From the NCBI GenBank assembly GCA_009838465.1, contig VXRN01000033.1:11044-75043 (forward strand): a DNA stretch of 64,000 nt, given 5' to 3'. The notes under the pieces were generated by a model. That model worked only from the letters and a program-made list of their open reading frames with translations. It made no database searches and had not been told where the DNA came from. A program made the translations under genes and the position numbers. Shown one piece after another: positions 1-9,171 of this stretch. The stretch comes from Dehalococcoidia bacterium (GTDB taxonomy: Bacteria > Chloroflexota > Dehalococcoidia > Lucifugimonadales > UBA1123). Each line of letters starts with the position of its first letter. Position 1 is the first letter of the stretch.

Positions 1-285
1 GAAGCACAGGCTTTCTTCGAGTCCGAAGGCGGACCAAGCTCCGATCCACACCGTCTTGACGGTGACGGAGATGGCACCGCCTGTCAATCTCTACCCGGCG
101 CTCCCGGCAAGCCAGCGGCAAGTTCAACATCCCAGACCGAAGACACCCACAACTGCTCGGACTTCGACACATGGTCGGAGGCGCAGTCGTTCTTCGAATC
201 GGAAGGCGGACCCGACTCGGATCCGCATCGTCTTGACCGCGATGGTGACGGCATAGCCTGCCAGTCCCTACCCGGCGCGCCCTGA
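1..285 (+). CDS. Excalibur-domain protein, 3' part only
   Basis: The reading frame is open from the first base to a TGA at 283-285, so this is the C-terminal end of a gene that starts outside the window. The 94 visible residues contain two near-identical copies of a calcium-binding excalibur-type module. Each has an AQ(A/S)FFESEGGP segment, then DPHRLD, then a DxDGDGxAC loop and a QSLPGAP tail. The two copies are joined by a short Ser/Thr-rich linker. The DxDxDG loop is the part of this family thought to bind calcium, and the paired cysteines suggest an extracytoplasmic protein. What precedes the repeats, for example a nuclease domain or a signal peptide, cannot be seen. Confidence 0.75.
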   Translation, partial: EAQAFFESEGGPSSDPHRLDGDGDGTACQSLPGAPGKPAASSTSQTEDTHNCSDFDTWSEAQSFFESEGGPDSDPHRLDRDGDGIACQSLPGAP

Positions 286-393
286 GTACCAGCGCTTCCA
301 CACGGTCTCCTTGCAATAGGGCAGTTCACAACAATAGTCTGATCTGTATGTGCTATGATTGGGCCGCCTAAATTAAGCAACGGAGGTACTATT

Positions 394-1416
394 ATGCCGT
401 TCGGAAGTAATGACTGGCTCGCGTTGACGACGGAGCCTACCCTTGAGCCTGAAATTCCAATATGCGACCCGCATCACCACTTCTGGGATATGCGGACAGA
501 GCGCATCCCATATCAACGCTATCTTCTCCACGAACTCGCTGACGACGTGAACAGCGGGCACAACGTCCGCTCGACCGTATTCGTAGAAGCTCGCGCGATG
601 TATCGCTCCAGCGGGCCTGAAGAGATGAGGCCGGTCGGAGAGGTCGAGTTCGTTCAGGGCCTCGCCGCGGCGAGCGAGAGTGACCTATACGGGCCAACGA
701 GGGCCGCCGCCTCGATAGTGGGACACGCCAACCTGCTGCTGGGTGATGGAGTCGAACCCGTGCTGGAAGCGCTCCAGGCTGCCAGCCCCAACCGATTCCG
801 GGGAATACGACACTCCGTGACCTGGGACCCTCACCCGGAGATACAGATCACATCGGCCTACAGGATGCAGGGACAACTCGCCAATGACAGCTTCAGGGCA
901 GGAGCGCGAGTCCTAGCCCGGATGGGAATGTCCCTTGAGGCGTGGATGTACTCTCCGCAACTTCCGGAGTTGGCCGACTTTGCCAGGGCTGTCCCTGACC
1001 TGACTATCATCCTGAACCACATCGGCGGTCTGCTCAGGACAGGACCATACGCCAATGACGATGAGACGCTTGAGACGTGGCGCAGCGGGATTGCCGCGGT
1101 CGCCGAATGTCCCAACGTGAACGTCAAGCTGGGCGGCATCGGAATGCCGATGACCGGCTTCGACTGGCACGAGAGAGACACGCCCATCGGCTCTGAGGAA
1201 CTTGCGGAGTCCATGGCCCCGTTCATGAACTACTGCATAGAGCAATTCGGCCCTGACCGCAGTATGTTCGAGAGCAACTTCCCGGTGGACAAGGTCTCCT
1301 ACTCATACAACGTGATGTACAATGCCTTCAAGCGTTTGTCGAAGGGCTACTCCGATTCCGAGCGCGCCGCCATGTTCCACAACACCGCGGTGCGCGTGTA
1401 CAGGGTGGAAGTCTAG
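394..1416 (+). CDS. Amidohydrolase-family metal-dependent hydrolase (COG3618 type)
   Basis: A 340-residue TIM-barrel amidohydrolase. The metal-binding DPHHHFW motif lies at residues 25-31. The ILNHIGG segment in the middle and MFESNFPVD near the C-terminus are typical of the COG3618 group of lactone or dicarboxylate hydrolases. An upstream in-frame ATG at 355 exists, but GGAGG at 382-386 sits 7 bases before the ATG at 394, so 394 is preferred. The next two genes run in the same direction with a 24-base gap and then a 4-base overlap, so the three probably form one operon with a luciferase-like monooxygenase. Its substrate cannot be read from the sequence; a ring-opening or lactone-hydrolysing step in a catabolic pathway is an inference. 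Confidence 0.85.
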   Translation: MPFGSNDWLALTTEPTLEPEIPICDPHHHFWDMRTERIPYQRYLLHELADDVNSGHNVRSTVFVEARAMYRSSGPEEMRPVGEVEFVQGLAAASESDLYGPTRAAASIVGHANLLLGDGVEPVLEALQAASPNRFRGIRHSVTWDPHPEIQITSAYRMQGQLANDSFRAGARVLARMGMSLEAWMYSPQLPELADFARAVPDLTIILNHIGGLLRTGPYANDDETLETWRSGIAAVAECPNVNVKLGGIGMPMTGFDWHERDTPIGSEELAESMAPFMNYCIEQFGPDRSMFESNFPVDKVSYSYNVMYNAFKRLSKGYSDSERAAMFHNTAVRVYRVEV

Positions 1417-1440
1417 TCCGGGAGCTGGGAAACCACGTCG

Positions 1441-1986
1441 TTGACAGAAGACAGGAATCAGTCGGAGAATACATCCGACATAGGAGTGGGACGCGAGTCA
1501 GCGCTTAGCATCAGGCGTGGTTGGTGGGTTGCCTACGCGCTGCTATTCTCCATACAGGTCATCGCTTGGACGATATTGGTGGTCCTGGAGGAAGTCGGAT
1601 ACGGCGGCGCGGATAGAAGACCTACCGAGATAGCCGTAGTCATTGGTATGAAAATTGGCGCGCTCATAGTGGTTTCCATAGCCTATACTATGATCCTACT
1701 GGAAATGGTGAGGTCCATCATGGTTATATCGAGCTACTTGGAAGACAAACTTAATGAGAGGCGTAGGGCGGCAGCGGCAAGGCGCAAGGCCGAGCAAGAG
1801 GAACTCATAGCCGAAGCGGTGGAGAAGGCGGTGGCTGAGACGGTAGAGGAATCGGAGAAGCGCATCGCCGAGGCGCATCAGGCCTGGGCAGACTGGAATC
1901 GGCGGCGGTTGGAAGCCGATGAGAGAGGCGAGCCTTTCGACGAAACTCCCCCGGAATTTCCACAACAGATAGGTGAACCAAAATGA
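1441..1986 (+). CDS. Two-TM membrane protein with cytoplasmic coiled coil
   Basis: A 181-residue protein of unrecognised family with a TTG start. Two hydrophobic segments are visible at about residues 28-49 and 64-88. They are followed by a long charged Ala/Glu/Arg-rich helix, about residues 101-150, that reads as a coiled coil, and then a Pro-rich tail. It lies between the amidohydrolase and the flavin monooxygenase, and its stop overlaps the next start by 4 bases (ATGA), which points to translational coupling. A scaffold or membrane tether is possible, but nothing in the sequence shows a function. The ribosome binding site is weak. Confidence 0.6.
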   Translation: MTEDRNQSENTSDIGVGRESALSIRRGWWVAYALLFSIQVIAWTILVVLEEVGYGGADRRPTEIAVVIGMKIGALIVVSIAYTMILLEMVRSIMVISSYLEDKLNERRRAAAARRKAEQEELIAEAVEKAVAETVEESEKRIAEAHQAWADWNRRRLEADERGEPFDETPPEFPQQIGEPK

Positions 1987-3155
1987 CACTACCTGAAAGA
2001 ATGAAATTCGGCATCTTCCTCGGTCCGTTCCATCGTGTGGGTGAGAACCCCACTCTGGCGATAGACCGCGACCTGGAACTAATCCAATGGCTTGACTACC
2101 TGGGTTACGACGAGGCATGGATAGGCGAGCACCACAGCGCGGGCTGGGAAACGATCTCGTCGCCGGAGATCTTCATAGGAATCGCTGCCGATCGCACACG
2201 CCACATCAAGTTGGGCACTGGCGTCATCAGCCTGCCCTACCATCACCCGCTTATGGTGGCCAACAGAATGGTGCAGTTGGATCACATGACTCACGGGCGA
2301 GTCATGTTCGGAGTTGGCCCTGGGGCGCTGCCCGGCGACGCCTACATGATGGGCATTGACCCGACGACGCAGCGCGAGAAGATGGACGAGGCTTTCGGTA
2401 TCGTCCTGCGCCTGTTTACCGAGACGGAGCCAATCACCTACAAGAGCGACTGGTTCGAACTCAACGAGGCGATGCTCCAACTTCGCCCGTTCACCAAGCC
2501 CTATATGCCGATTGCCGTCGCATCTGTGCAGTCGCCCTCAGGAGTAGCGCTTGCTGGGAAGTACGGCGCTTCCGTTCTTACAATCACTGTTCCCAGGGAC
2601 CCGTCCGCGACCGGCGGCACCAATCTCAAGTTCCTGTGGAACGTTGCCGAGGATTCCGCTGCCGAGCACAATCAGACCGTGGACCGCTTCGACTGGCGGT
2701 TGACTGTTCCGGTTCACCTGGCCGAGACCCGTGAAAAGGCCTTCGAGGAGGCCAGACTGGGGGCCGGCCGTTTCCTGCGCGAGTACACGGAAGGCACCAA
2801 TGGGCGCAAGGCCGCATTCGACGGTCCGCTCGAAGAGGTCATTGACCACATGGCCGAGACCAACTCATGGATAATCGGCACGCCGGACGACTGCATCGAG
2901 GGCATCCTGAAGCTGGAAGAGCAGAGTGGCGGTTTCGGCGGTTTCCTTGTACAGGCGATAGACTGGGCGCCTCGTGACCGCATCCTCAACAGCTTTGAGC
3001 TTCTCGCCCGCTACGTCATGCCTCGCTTCCAGGGTTCCCTCGTCGGGTTGGAGAACTCCAACCAGTGGGCGACGTCGCGCCAGGAAACGCTGGTGCAGGG
3101 CCGCACACGTGCAATTGACAGGGCCCACCAGGTGTATGCCGACAGCAGGACATAG
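1983..3155 (+). CDS. LLM-class flavin-dependent oxidoreductase (luciferase-like)
   Basis: A 390-residue bacterial-luciferase-type TIM barrel. The N-terminus (MKFGIFLGPFH) is followed by GYDEAWIGEHHS, then the IKLGTGVISLPYHHP segment and the HMTHGRVMFGVGPG segment, all characteristic of FMN- or F420-dependent monooxygenases. The C-terminal part (NSWIIGTPDDCIEGI) is also conserved in the family. Members oxidise aldehydes, alkanesulfonates, terpenoids and other carbon substrates; the substrate here is unknown. The start overlaps the upstream two-TM gene by 4 bases. The pairing with an amidohydrolase fits oxygen-dependent degradation of recalcitrant organic matter, which is an inference. FMN versus F420 dependence cannot be decided here. 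Confidence 0.9.
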   Translation: MTLPERMKFGIFLGPFHRVGENPTLAIDRDLELIQWLDYLGYDEAWIGEHHSAGWETISSPEIFIGIAADRTRHIKLGTGVISLPYHHPLMVANRMVQLDHMTHGRVMFGVGPGALPGDAYMMGIDPTTQREKMDEAFGIVLRLFTETEPITYKSDWFELNEAMLQLRPFTKPYMPIAVASVQSPSGVALAGKYGASVLTITVPRDPSATGGTNLKFLWNVAEDSAAEHNQTVDRFDWRLTVPVHLAETREKAFEEARLGAGRFLREYTEGTNGRKAAFDGPLEEVIDHMAETNSWIIGTPDDCIEGILKLEEQSGGFGGFLVQAIDWAPRDRILNSFELLARYVMPRFQGSLVGLENSNQWATSRQETLVQGRTRAIDRAHQVYADSRT

Positions 3156-3232
3156 GTCAGGCGAGGCAGATTCGAGTCTCAACAAGGGTCGGACCACACC
3201 ATATCTTTGTAGGTTCCGGCCCTTCATTTTGA

Positions 3233-3928
3233 TTATTGCAAAAGCGCGGCTAGCTCCTCCGGGTGGCTCAGCATCGGATAGTGTCCAGCGTCCATCTCGT
3301 GCCAGTCGGCGTCGAGTTTCTCGGCTGTGCGACTCTGGTGCGATTCGGGCGGATTGGCGCTCAGACTGCACCGGATTACACGCGCGTCCCAAGTCTGCGA
3401 CCAGAAGGCATCCAACTCTCCCGGCGCGTCCGAAGCCTCGACCGGGTGCATAGTGCATCGCTCCACAGCCCATGTTCTCAGTTCCGGCTCCAGGTCGGCG
3501 AACAGCCGATTCTCCAGTTCCTCACGCGTCGGGCCACGGGTCAACTCCGTCGTCGGCATCGGAGCGGTATTCGGGTCGCGCTGAACTATCTCCGACACCC
3601 GCTCGCCGGGTTGCGGCGCGAGCGCGTCAACGAAGACGATGCGGCTAATGCGCTCGCGCGCCAGCTCCGCTATCTTGCATATCACCAGCCCGCCGGTGCT
3701 TGTCCCGACAAGGACGACATCGCGTAGGTCTTCGTAGAACATCATGTCCGCGACCTCGCGCCCCTGCGCCGCTATCGTAATGCCCGGTCTTATGAGGTGA
3801 TGACGCTCGCCGCAGCCGTCCAGCGTCGGCGCGTAAACTTCATGTCCCGCCTGGCGTAGAACCGCCGCCGTCGGCTTCCATATCCACCCACCCTGAAATG
3901 ATCCGTGTACCAGCACAAAGGTCGCCAT
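3233..3928 (-). CDS. Alpha/beta hydrolase (esterase/MEST-like)
   Basis: A 231-residue alpha/beta hydrolase. It begins with the strand and oxyanion segment TFVLVHGSFQGGW and contains the nucleophile elbow VGTSTGG, with the serine at residue 77. It ends with AGHYPMLSHPEEL, in which H216 is the likely catalytic histidine. The short hydroxynitrile-lyase/salicylate-esterase-like architecture fits a small-molecule esterase. GGAGG lies 5 bases upstream of the ATG, so the start is well supported. It converges on the luciferase-like gene and is probably a separate transcription unit. The substrate is unknown. Confidence 0.85.
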   Translation of the reverse strand: MATFVLVHGSFQGGWIWKPTAAVLRQAGHEVYAPTLDGCGERHHLIRPGITIAAQGREVADMMFYEDLRDVVLVGTSTGGLVICKIAELARERISRIVFVDALAPQPGERVSEIVQRDPNTAPMPTTELTRGPTREELENRLFADLEPELRTWAVERCTMHPVEASDAPGELDAFWSQTWDARVIRCSLSANPPESHQSRTAEKLDADWHEMDAGHYPMLSHPEELAALLQ

Positions 3929-4025
3929 ATGTTCCTCCGTATGAAGTGATGAACGAGAATTACCGCTCTAAAATAGTCTCACGGCGATGATTTCGCAAGA
4001 CGCCTGCCACCCAGGGTAATCCTTT

Positions 4026-5546
4026 CTAAATCCACTGCGGCGGCCTGTACTGCAGCGCCTCCGCCAGATGCTCCACCTCGATGGCCTCCGATCCTGCCAG
4101 GTCCGCAATGGTGCGCGACAGTTTCAGGACGCGGTGATAGACGCGCGCTGACAGGTTCATCTGGCGCATCGCCGAACCCATCATCCCGGACGCCTGATCA
4201 CCCAACTGACAGAATTTGTGGACCTCGTTCGGCCCCATCTCCGAGTTGGTGAGGAGCGAGGTTCCCGCGAATCGCGCTCTCTGTATCTCACGTGCCCGTT
4301 CCGTCCTCGCCCTCACGTTCTCCGACCTGTCGGCTCCGGGCGGCGCGGTCAGCTTCTCGTAGTCCACGCTCGGAACGTCCACGAAGATGTCAATCCTGTC
4401 CAGCAGAGGCCCGCTCAGACGCTTGCCATACCGGGACACCTGCGAATCTGTGCATGTACACTGTTTCAGTGAGTCGCCGTAGTAACCGCAGGGACAGGGG
4501 TTCATCGCGCCCACCAGCATGAAGTTGGCGGGGTAGGCCACGGACGCTTGCGCGCGGCTTATCACCACCCGCTTGTCTTCCAGCGGCTGCCTCATCGCCT
4601 CCAGGATTCGATGGCCGAATTCCGGCAGTTCGTCCAGAAACAGGACACCGCGGTGGCTCATCGTAATTTCTCCCGGCCTCGGGACGCTCCCTCCTCCGAC
4701 AAGTCCGGCGTAAGAGATGGTGTGGTGAGGCGCCCTGAAGGGTCGCTCTGTAACCAGCGGGCTGTCCCGAGTGAGCGAATCGGCGACGGAGTATATCTTC
4801 GTTACCTCTATCGCCTCTTCGTGGGTGAGCGACGGCAGTATTGTCGGGAGCGTTCGCGCCAGCAGCGTCTTCCCTGAACCCGGAGGCCCGCTCATCAGCA
4901 GATTGTGGCTGCCGGCCGCCGCCACTTCCAGCGCGCGCTTGGACTGTTCCTGACCGCGTATTGTGGAAATGTCGAAAGCGCCGTCCGCCGCGCTCGATTC
5001 CCTGTCCGTCCCGTCCCAAGTGATGGACGTCAGCTCGTGTTCTCCGCTCAGGTGTCGTATAAGAGAGGCGAGGTCTTTAACCGGGAACGCCTCAACTCCT
5101 TCCACCAGCGCGGCCTCCTGGCCGTCCGGGCTCGGAACGAACACCTTACTCACACCCGACTCCCTGGCCAGTGCTGCCATCGGAAGAACGCCGTCCGTGT
5201 GCAACAAATCGCCATTGAGAGACAGTTGCCCGATGAACATCGAATCTTGAGCGACCGGAGGGACCTGCCCCGAACTCTGGAGCAGGGCGACCGCCATCGG
5301 CAAGTCGTAAGTCGAACCGGCTTTCCTCACATCCGCCGGGGCAAGATTCGCTGTGATGCGGCGCAGCGGAAACTCGTAGCCGGAGTTGCGGACCGCTGCC
5401 CTGACTCGCGCCCTCGCTTCCTGTACTGCAGTATCCGGCAGTCCCACTACGTCGAACCTAGGCAGGCCGGGCGCAATGTCCACTTCCACGTCAACGATGA
5501 ATCCGTCCAGGCCGAATACCGCGCACGATTTTACCTTGGCCAGCAA
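4026..5546 (-). CDS. comM: ComM/YifB-family Mg-chelatase-like AAA+ ATPase
   Basis: A 506-residue protein with the standard ComM layout. The N-terminal domain (VDVEVDIAPGLPRFDVVGLPD) resembles a Lon-protease fold. The central AAA+ domain has the Walker A GPPGSGKT at about residue 220. A zinc-type cysteine cluster (NPCPCGYYGD...CTCT) and the arginine-rich RYGKRLSGPLLDRID segment follow. In naturally transformable bacteria ComM is a hexameric helicase promoting branch migration of incoming DNA, but the family is much wider than competence. The start is TTG with AGGAG 9 bases upstream. It lies 59 bases downstream of tyrS on the same strand, so co-transcription is likely. Confidence 0.92.
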   Translation of the reverse strand: MLAKVKSCAVFGLDGFIVDVEVDIAPGLPRFDVVGLPDTAVQEARARVRAAVRNSGYEFPLRRITANLAPADVRKAGSTYDLPMAVALLQSSGQVPPVAQDSMFIGQLSLNGDLLHTDGVLPMAALARESGVSKVFVPSPDGQEAALVEGVEAFPVKDLASLIRHLSGEHELTSITWDGTDRESSAADGAFDISTIRGQEQSKRALEVAAAGSHNLLMSGPPGSGKTLLARTLPTILPSLTHEEAIEVTKIYSVADSLTRDSPLVTERPFRAPHHTISYAGLVGGGSVPRPGEITMSHRGVLFLDELPEFGHRILEAMRQPLEDKRVVISRAQASVAYPANFMLVGAMNPCPCGYYGDSLKQCTCTDSQVSRYGKRLSGPLLDRIDIFVDVPSVDYEKLTAPPGADRSENVRARTERAREIQRARFAGTSLLTNSEMGPNEVHKFCQLGDQASGMMGSAMRQMNLSARVYHRVLKLSRTIADLAGSEAIEVEHLAEALQYRPPQWI

Positions 5547-5605
5547 AAGCTAATTCTCCTATTCGACCAATAGATTCCCGGCTGCCCGTCCTTTCGATAC
5601 ACCCG

Positions 5606-6919
5606 CTATCCCTGTAGCCTGACCAGGCGATACTGCCTGGCCCCGCGCCTTAGAACTATGACTTGGCCGTCCACCGAGTGTTCGAGCGAGACGGTCTGCC
5701 TGGCGTCCGAAACGCGACGGTTGTTCAGCGAGACTCCACCGCCCTGGATGAGACGCCTGGCCTCGCCGCGCGAAGATGCCAGTTCCACTTCCGCAACCAG
5801 ATCGCGCAACGGGACCCCATCGCCCTCGAACCGCTCACGCGGCACAGACGATGAAGGCACATCCTGGAAGACGTCCAGAAGTTCGTCGGCGCTCAGACCG
5901 GAAATGTCTCCACCAAAGAGAACCTCCGTAGCCGCCAGAGCCTTGTGGAGTCCGGATTCACCGTGAGTCATCCTGGTTACTTCCGCGGCAAGTCGCTGCT
6001 GGGCCGCGCGCCTCTCTGGTCGTTCGGATACTTCCTCCTCGAACTCTCCGATCTCGTCCCGGGAGAGAAGCGTGTAGTACCGCATGAATCGGAGAACGTC
6101 CGCGTCCGCGGTGTTCAGCCAGAATTGGTAGAACTGGAAGGGGGAAGTCTTGTCTGCGTCGAGCCACACCGCGCCCGACTCGGACTTGCCGAACTTCGTT
6201 CCGTCGGACTTCGTAACCAGCGGCGTGACGAGAGCGTGGGCCGAAACTCCCCGCACCCGGCGAATCAGGTCCACTCCGGCGGTGATGTTGCCCCACTGGT
6301 CGCTTCCACCCATCTGGAGAACGCAGCCGTGTCTATCGTACAGTGTCAGGAAGTCGTAGGCTTGCAGCAGCATATAGCTGAACTCGGTGTAGGAGATTCC
6401 GTCGGTCATTCTGCTGCGGACGGACTCCTTGGCGAGCATATAGTTGACGCTGAAGTGCTTGCCCACATCGCGCATGAAGTCAATCGCGTTGATCTCTTCC
6501 AGCCAGTCGGCGTTGTTGACGAGGAGCGCCGGATTGTCCCGGGCGTCGAAATCCAGGTATCGCGCCAACTGCGCTCTGATACCCTCCAGGTTCTTCTGCA
6601 AGATTTCCCGGGTCAGAAGTGGGCGTTCTTCGGACTTTCCTCCAGGATCGCCGATGAGCCCGGTTCCGCCGCCCGCAATCGCGATTGGCGTGTGGCCTCC
6701 TTTCTGCATTCGCACCAGCATCATTATCCCAAGAAGGTTGCCGATGTGCAGGCTGTCGGCGGACGGGTCGAAGCCGATGTACGCGGTGACCCTCTCACGC
6801 GCCAGAAGTTCCTCAAGCCCGGGAGTGAACAACTCCTGGCCGTCATCGGTTACGTGAATCAGGCCTCTGCTTCGGAATTCGTCAATGATCGAATGAGTGG
6901 TTTGAGCGGCCACCGGCAT
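5606..6919 (-). CDS. tyrS: Tyrosyl-tRNA synthetase
   Basis: A 437-residue class I aminoacyl-tRNA synthetase that charges tRNA-Tyr in the cytosol. The Rossmann fold starts with [15 protein letters not shown], containing the HIGH-type motif. The KMSKS equivalent is KFGKS in the [15 protein letters not shown] segment. Tyrosine-recognition residues are visible in [10 protein letters not shown] and GGSDQWGNI. An S4 RNA-binding domain forms the C-terminus ([12 protein letters not shown]). GGAGG lies just upstream of the ATG. The leader on this strand holds repeated CAGGTG/CACCTG words but no T-box consensus that I can see. comM follows on the same strand. Confidence 0.96.
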   Translation of the reverse strand: MPVAAQTTHSIIDEFRSRGLIHVTDDGQELFTPGLEELLARERVTAYIGFDPSADSLHIGNLLGIMMLVRMQKGGHTPIAIAGGGTGLIGDPGGKSEERPLLTREILQKNLEGIRAQLARYLDFDARDNPALLVNNADWLEEINAIDFMRDVGKHFSVNYMLAKESVRSRMTDGISYTEFSYMLLQAYDFLTLYDRHGCVLQMGGSDQWGNITAGVDLIRRVRGVSAHALVTPLVTKSDGTKFGKSESGAVWLDADKTSPFQFYQFWLNTADADVLRFMRYYTLLSRDEIGEFEEEVSERPERRAAQQRLAAEVTRMTHGESGLHKALAATEVLFGGDISGLSADELLDVFQDVPSSSVPRERFEGDGVPLRDLVAEVELASSRGEARRLIQGGGVSLNNRRVSDARQTVSLEHSVDGQVIVLRRGARQYRLVRLQG

Positions 6920-7448
6920 AGCGCGAGTCCTCCGTAATGTGCCATAAGTCTGGTTACACTGTGTTTGCGAGTATGGCAGAGATTGGTTTCAGTTGTCCAT
7001 ATCCAGGGTTTTTGCAAAGTCGTCCATTCAATTGGGCAGAATCGCCTCGTCATATACTTTCGTTTATAAAGCGACAGGTGACAACAGGTGGCTTAACTGG
7101 TGAGCGACAGGTGGGCAACAGGTGATTAGAACACCAGAGATCCACCTGTTAATCACCTGCGTTAGCTTTGGGAGGAATTTTTCGCCACTCCGATTTTGGG
7201 CCAACATAACTCGGACCTTATGTATATCGAAGTTCAGGATCATGGTCGGACGCCCTCGCTATTAGTTGGTATGTTCGCATTATAGCGTATGCAGCGCACG
7301 TATGTGTAGTCTTATGGGAAACCAGGGAAGATTCTGGAAAGCCCTTAGTATATATCCAGTCTCATAGCAATACTGGTTGGGCTGTATTACCATGTGACCG
7401 CTCTCGGCGAGGGATTCGAGCAGTCCAGTCCACGCCAAAGAAGGTCAC
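6920..7448. other. 529-base divergent intergenic region
   Basis: This long non-coding stretch separates the divergent tyrS and the Atg22-like transporter gene. It is AT-richer than its surroundings and holds the cluster of CAGGTG words and the inverted repeat described separately (7071-7159). No convincing gene, tRNA or T-box antiterminator is visible. Promoters for both flanking genes must lie here, but I could not fix them. Confidence 0.5.
7071..7159. repeat. CAGGTG repeat cluster with inverted repeat
   Basis: GCGACAGGTG occurs twice (7071-7080 and 7104-7113). Each copy is followed by a related CAACAGGTG word, ending at 7090 and 7124. The last CAGGTGATTA (7119-7128) pairs perfectly over 10 bases with TAATCACCTG (7150-7159), leaving a 21-base loop that itself contains CACCTG. 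The CAGGTG word is thus present five times in direct or near-direct form and twice inverted, within 90 bases. It sits between two divergent genes and reads as a multi-copy operator or a local repeat; no known element was recognised. Confidence 0.6.
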
Positions 7449-9164
7449 ATGACGATTGCCAGTATAGGCGAGCTGACAGCAAGACAGCGAAAGATAATCC
7501 GGGCATGGTGCATGTACGACTGGGCCAACTCCGGCTTCGCCACCAGTGGCGCGGTAGCTATCTTCCCGTTCTATTTCGTGTTCCTGTTCGAGGAGTCGCT
7601 GGGCAACAGCGCTTCCTTCTTCGGAATCAACTTCACCGGAAGTTCGATGTGGAGTCTGGGAGTGGCGGTTTCAACGGCGATTGTGGCTCTGTCCAGTCCG
7701 GTCATCGGCGTGATTGCGGACCGCGTCCCCATCAAGAAGGCGCTGCTGTGGGCATATACTATCGCGGGTTCGCTGTTCACCGCGCTTGCGTTCTTCTCGG
7801 CATACACTTCGCAGCCCTGGCTCTGGCTCTTCGGAATGTTCTCCCTTGCCAACATTGGTTTTGCCGGGGGGCTCGTGTTCTACAACGCCTTCCTGCCCCA
7901 TGTCGCGCCGCGCAATCTGCTCGATGATGTCAGCAGTCGCGGATTCGCCTACGGCTACCTGGGCGGCGGGCTGCTTCTGCTGGCCCATCTCATACTGATA
8001 ATGCTGACCCAGGACAGTTCCATAGCCGACCTGGTAACGCGCATCGCGATGGCGTCTATAGGCGTATGGTGGTTCGGATGGGCACTCTGGACCCTGCTGG
8101 TTGTTCCCGAGCCTCCGACATACAACCGAATTGAGAAGCTCAATGCCCTCACCACGCTGTCACTCGCCTTTTCCGAGCTTTCCCGCACTTTCCGAGAACT
8201 CAAACGGTTCAGGGTCGTGCTCATCTACCTGGGGGCGTACCTGCTGTTCAATGACGGGCTCCAAACGGTCATGAGCATCGCCGGGGCGTTCGCCGCGGAC
8301 ACCCTCGGCATAGCGCTCGTGTTCAACATGGCTACCATCCTGATAATCCAGTTCGTCGCCGTGCCGGGAGCATTGGTGTTCGGAAAGCTCGCGATGCGGT
8401 TTACGACCAAGGGGGCGCTGACGCTCTCGCTGGTCGGGTGGTGCCTGATAGTGCTGTTCGGAGTGGCCATAACACCTCTTGTACCATCCGATCACTCGGA
8501 CTTCGACTACCAGCTTAGCCACCAAACAAGCTCCGGCGACTATCTGGTTGAGAAAGCGCCTGAACTGGAAGATTCACGCATAGACGTGCTGTGGAAGGAA
8601 GAAGTAGGTGAGTATTCCGACGGCGACCTCCTTTCCTCCGGCATCGCCAGTTCGCTCAGTGAAAGCGTCCGACTATCCGAGAACTCCGCATACTCCATCT
8701 CCATCGAAGGCGGGGCGCTGGACGGGGGGAAGAATATCGGCCAGTTACATCCCTCTACCCTGGGTTCGGGGCCCCTGGACGGGTGGCCCACGCTGGTGCG
8801 TGACACACTATGGGAACCGCTGGGCCTGGACGCCGGATACCAGTTCCTGATCCTGGGGGTGTTTACCGGAATGGTCATAGGCGGGAGCCAGGCGCTGGCC
8901 CGCAGCCTGTTCGCGCAGATAACTCCCGAAACCCGGAGCGGTGAATTCTTCTCCTTCTTCGGATTCATGAGCAGGGCGTCCGCAGTCTTCGGCCCTATTC
9001 TCTATATTATCGTGACCTCCGCTTTCGACACCCGATCAGCCATCACTTCCATACTGGTGATAATCATCGCCGGCACCATAGTACTCAAGTGGGTTGACGT
9101 ACAGGCAGGCGTGCGAACCGCTGACGAGGAAGATGCCCGCCGCCGGGCTGAGTCCCAGGAGTAG
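7449..9164 (+). CDS. UMF1/Atg22-like MFS transporter with large insert
   Basis: A 571-residue polytopic membrane protein. The N-terminus (AWCMYDWANSGFATS) is the hallmark of the Atg22-like UMF1 branch of the major facilitator superfamily, whose yeast relative exports amino acids from the vacuole. About twelve membrane spans are visible. An unusual hydrophilic insert of roughly 115 residues (about 345-462), rich in Ser, Glu, Asp and Gly, separates one late span (ending near VAITPLV) from the next (FLILGVFTGMVIGG). Related proteins are usually about 420-450 residues. AAGG lies upstream of the ATG. The following FAD oxidase begins just after its stop, so the two are probably co-expressed. The substrate is unknown. 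Confidence 0.82.
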   Translation: MTIASIGELTARQRKIIRAWCMYDWANSGFATSGAVAIFPFYFVFLFEESLGNSASFFGINFTGSSMWSLGVAVSTAIVALSSPVIGVIADRVPIKKALLWAYTIAGSLFTALAFFSAYTSQPWLWLFGMFSLANIGFAGGLVFYNAFLPHVAPRNLLDDVSSRGFAYGYLGGGLLLLAHLILIMLTQDSSIADLVTRIAMASIGVWWFGWALWTLLVVPEPPTYNRIEKLNALTTLSLAFSELSRTFRELKRFRVVLIYLGAYLLFNDGLQTVMSIAGAFAADTLGIALVFNMATILIIQFVAVPGALVFGKLAMRFTTKGALTLSLVGWCLIVLFGVAITPLVPSDHSDFDYQLSHQTSSGDYLVEKAPELEDSRIDVLWKEEVGEYSDGDLLSSGIASSLSESVRLSENSAYSISIEGGALDGGKNIGQLHPSTLGSGPLDGWPTLVRDTLWEPLGLDAGYQFLILGVFTGMVIGGSQALARSLFAQITPETRSGEFFSFFGFMSRASAVFGPILYIIVTSAFDTRSAITSILVIIIAGTIVLKWVDVQAGVRTADEEDARRRAESQE

Positions 9165-9171
9165 AATCGCT

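Noticed and set aside
5945-6937. A 330-codon plus-strand open frame
   Set aside because: It is antisense to tyrS, whose motifs are clear.
7071-7159. A CRISPR array
   Set aside because: The repeated unit is 6-10 bases with irregular spacing and no cas gene is near.
6920-7448. A T-box leader before tyrS
   Set aside because: The AGGGTGG-type T-box antiterminator bulge is not present in the leader.
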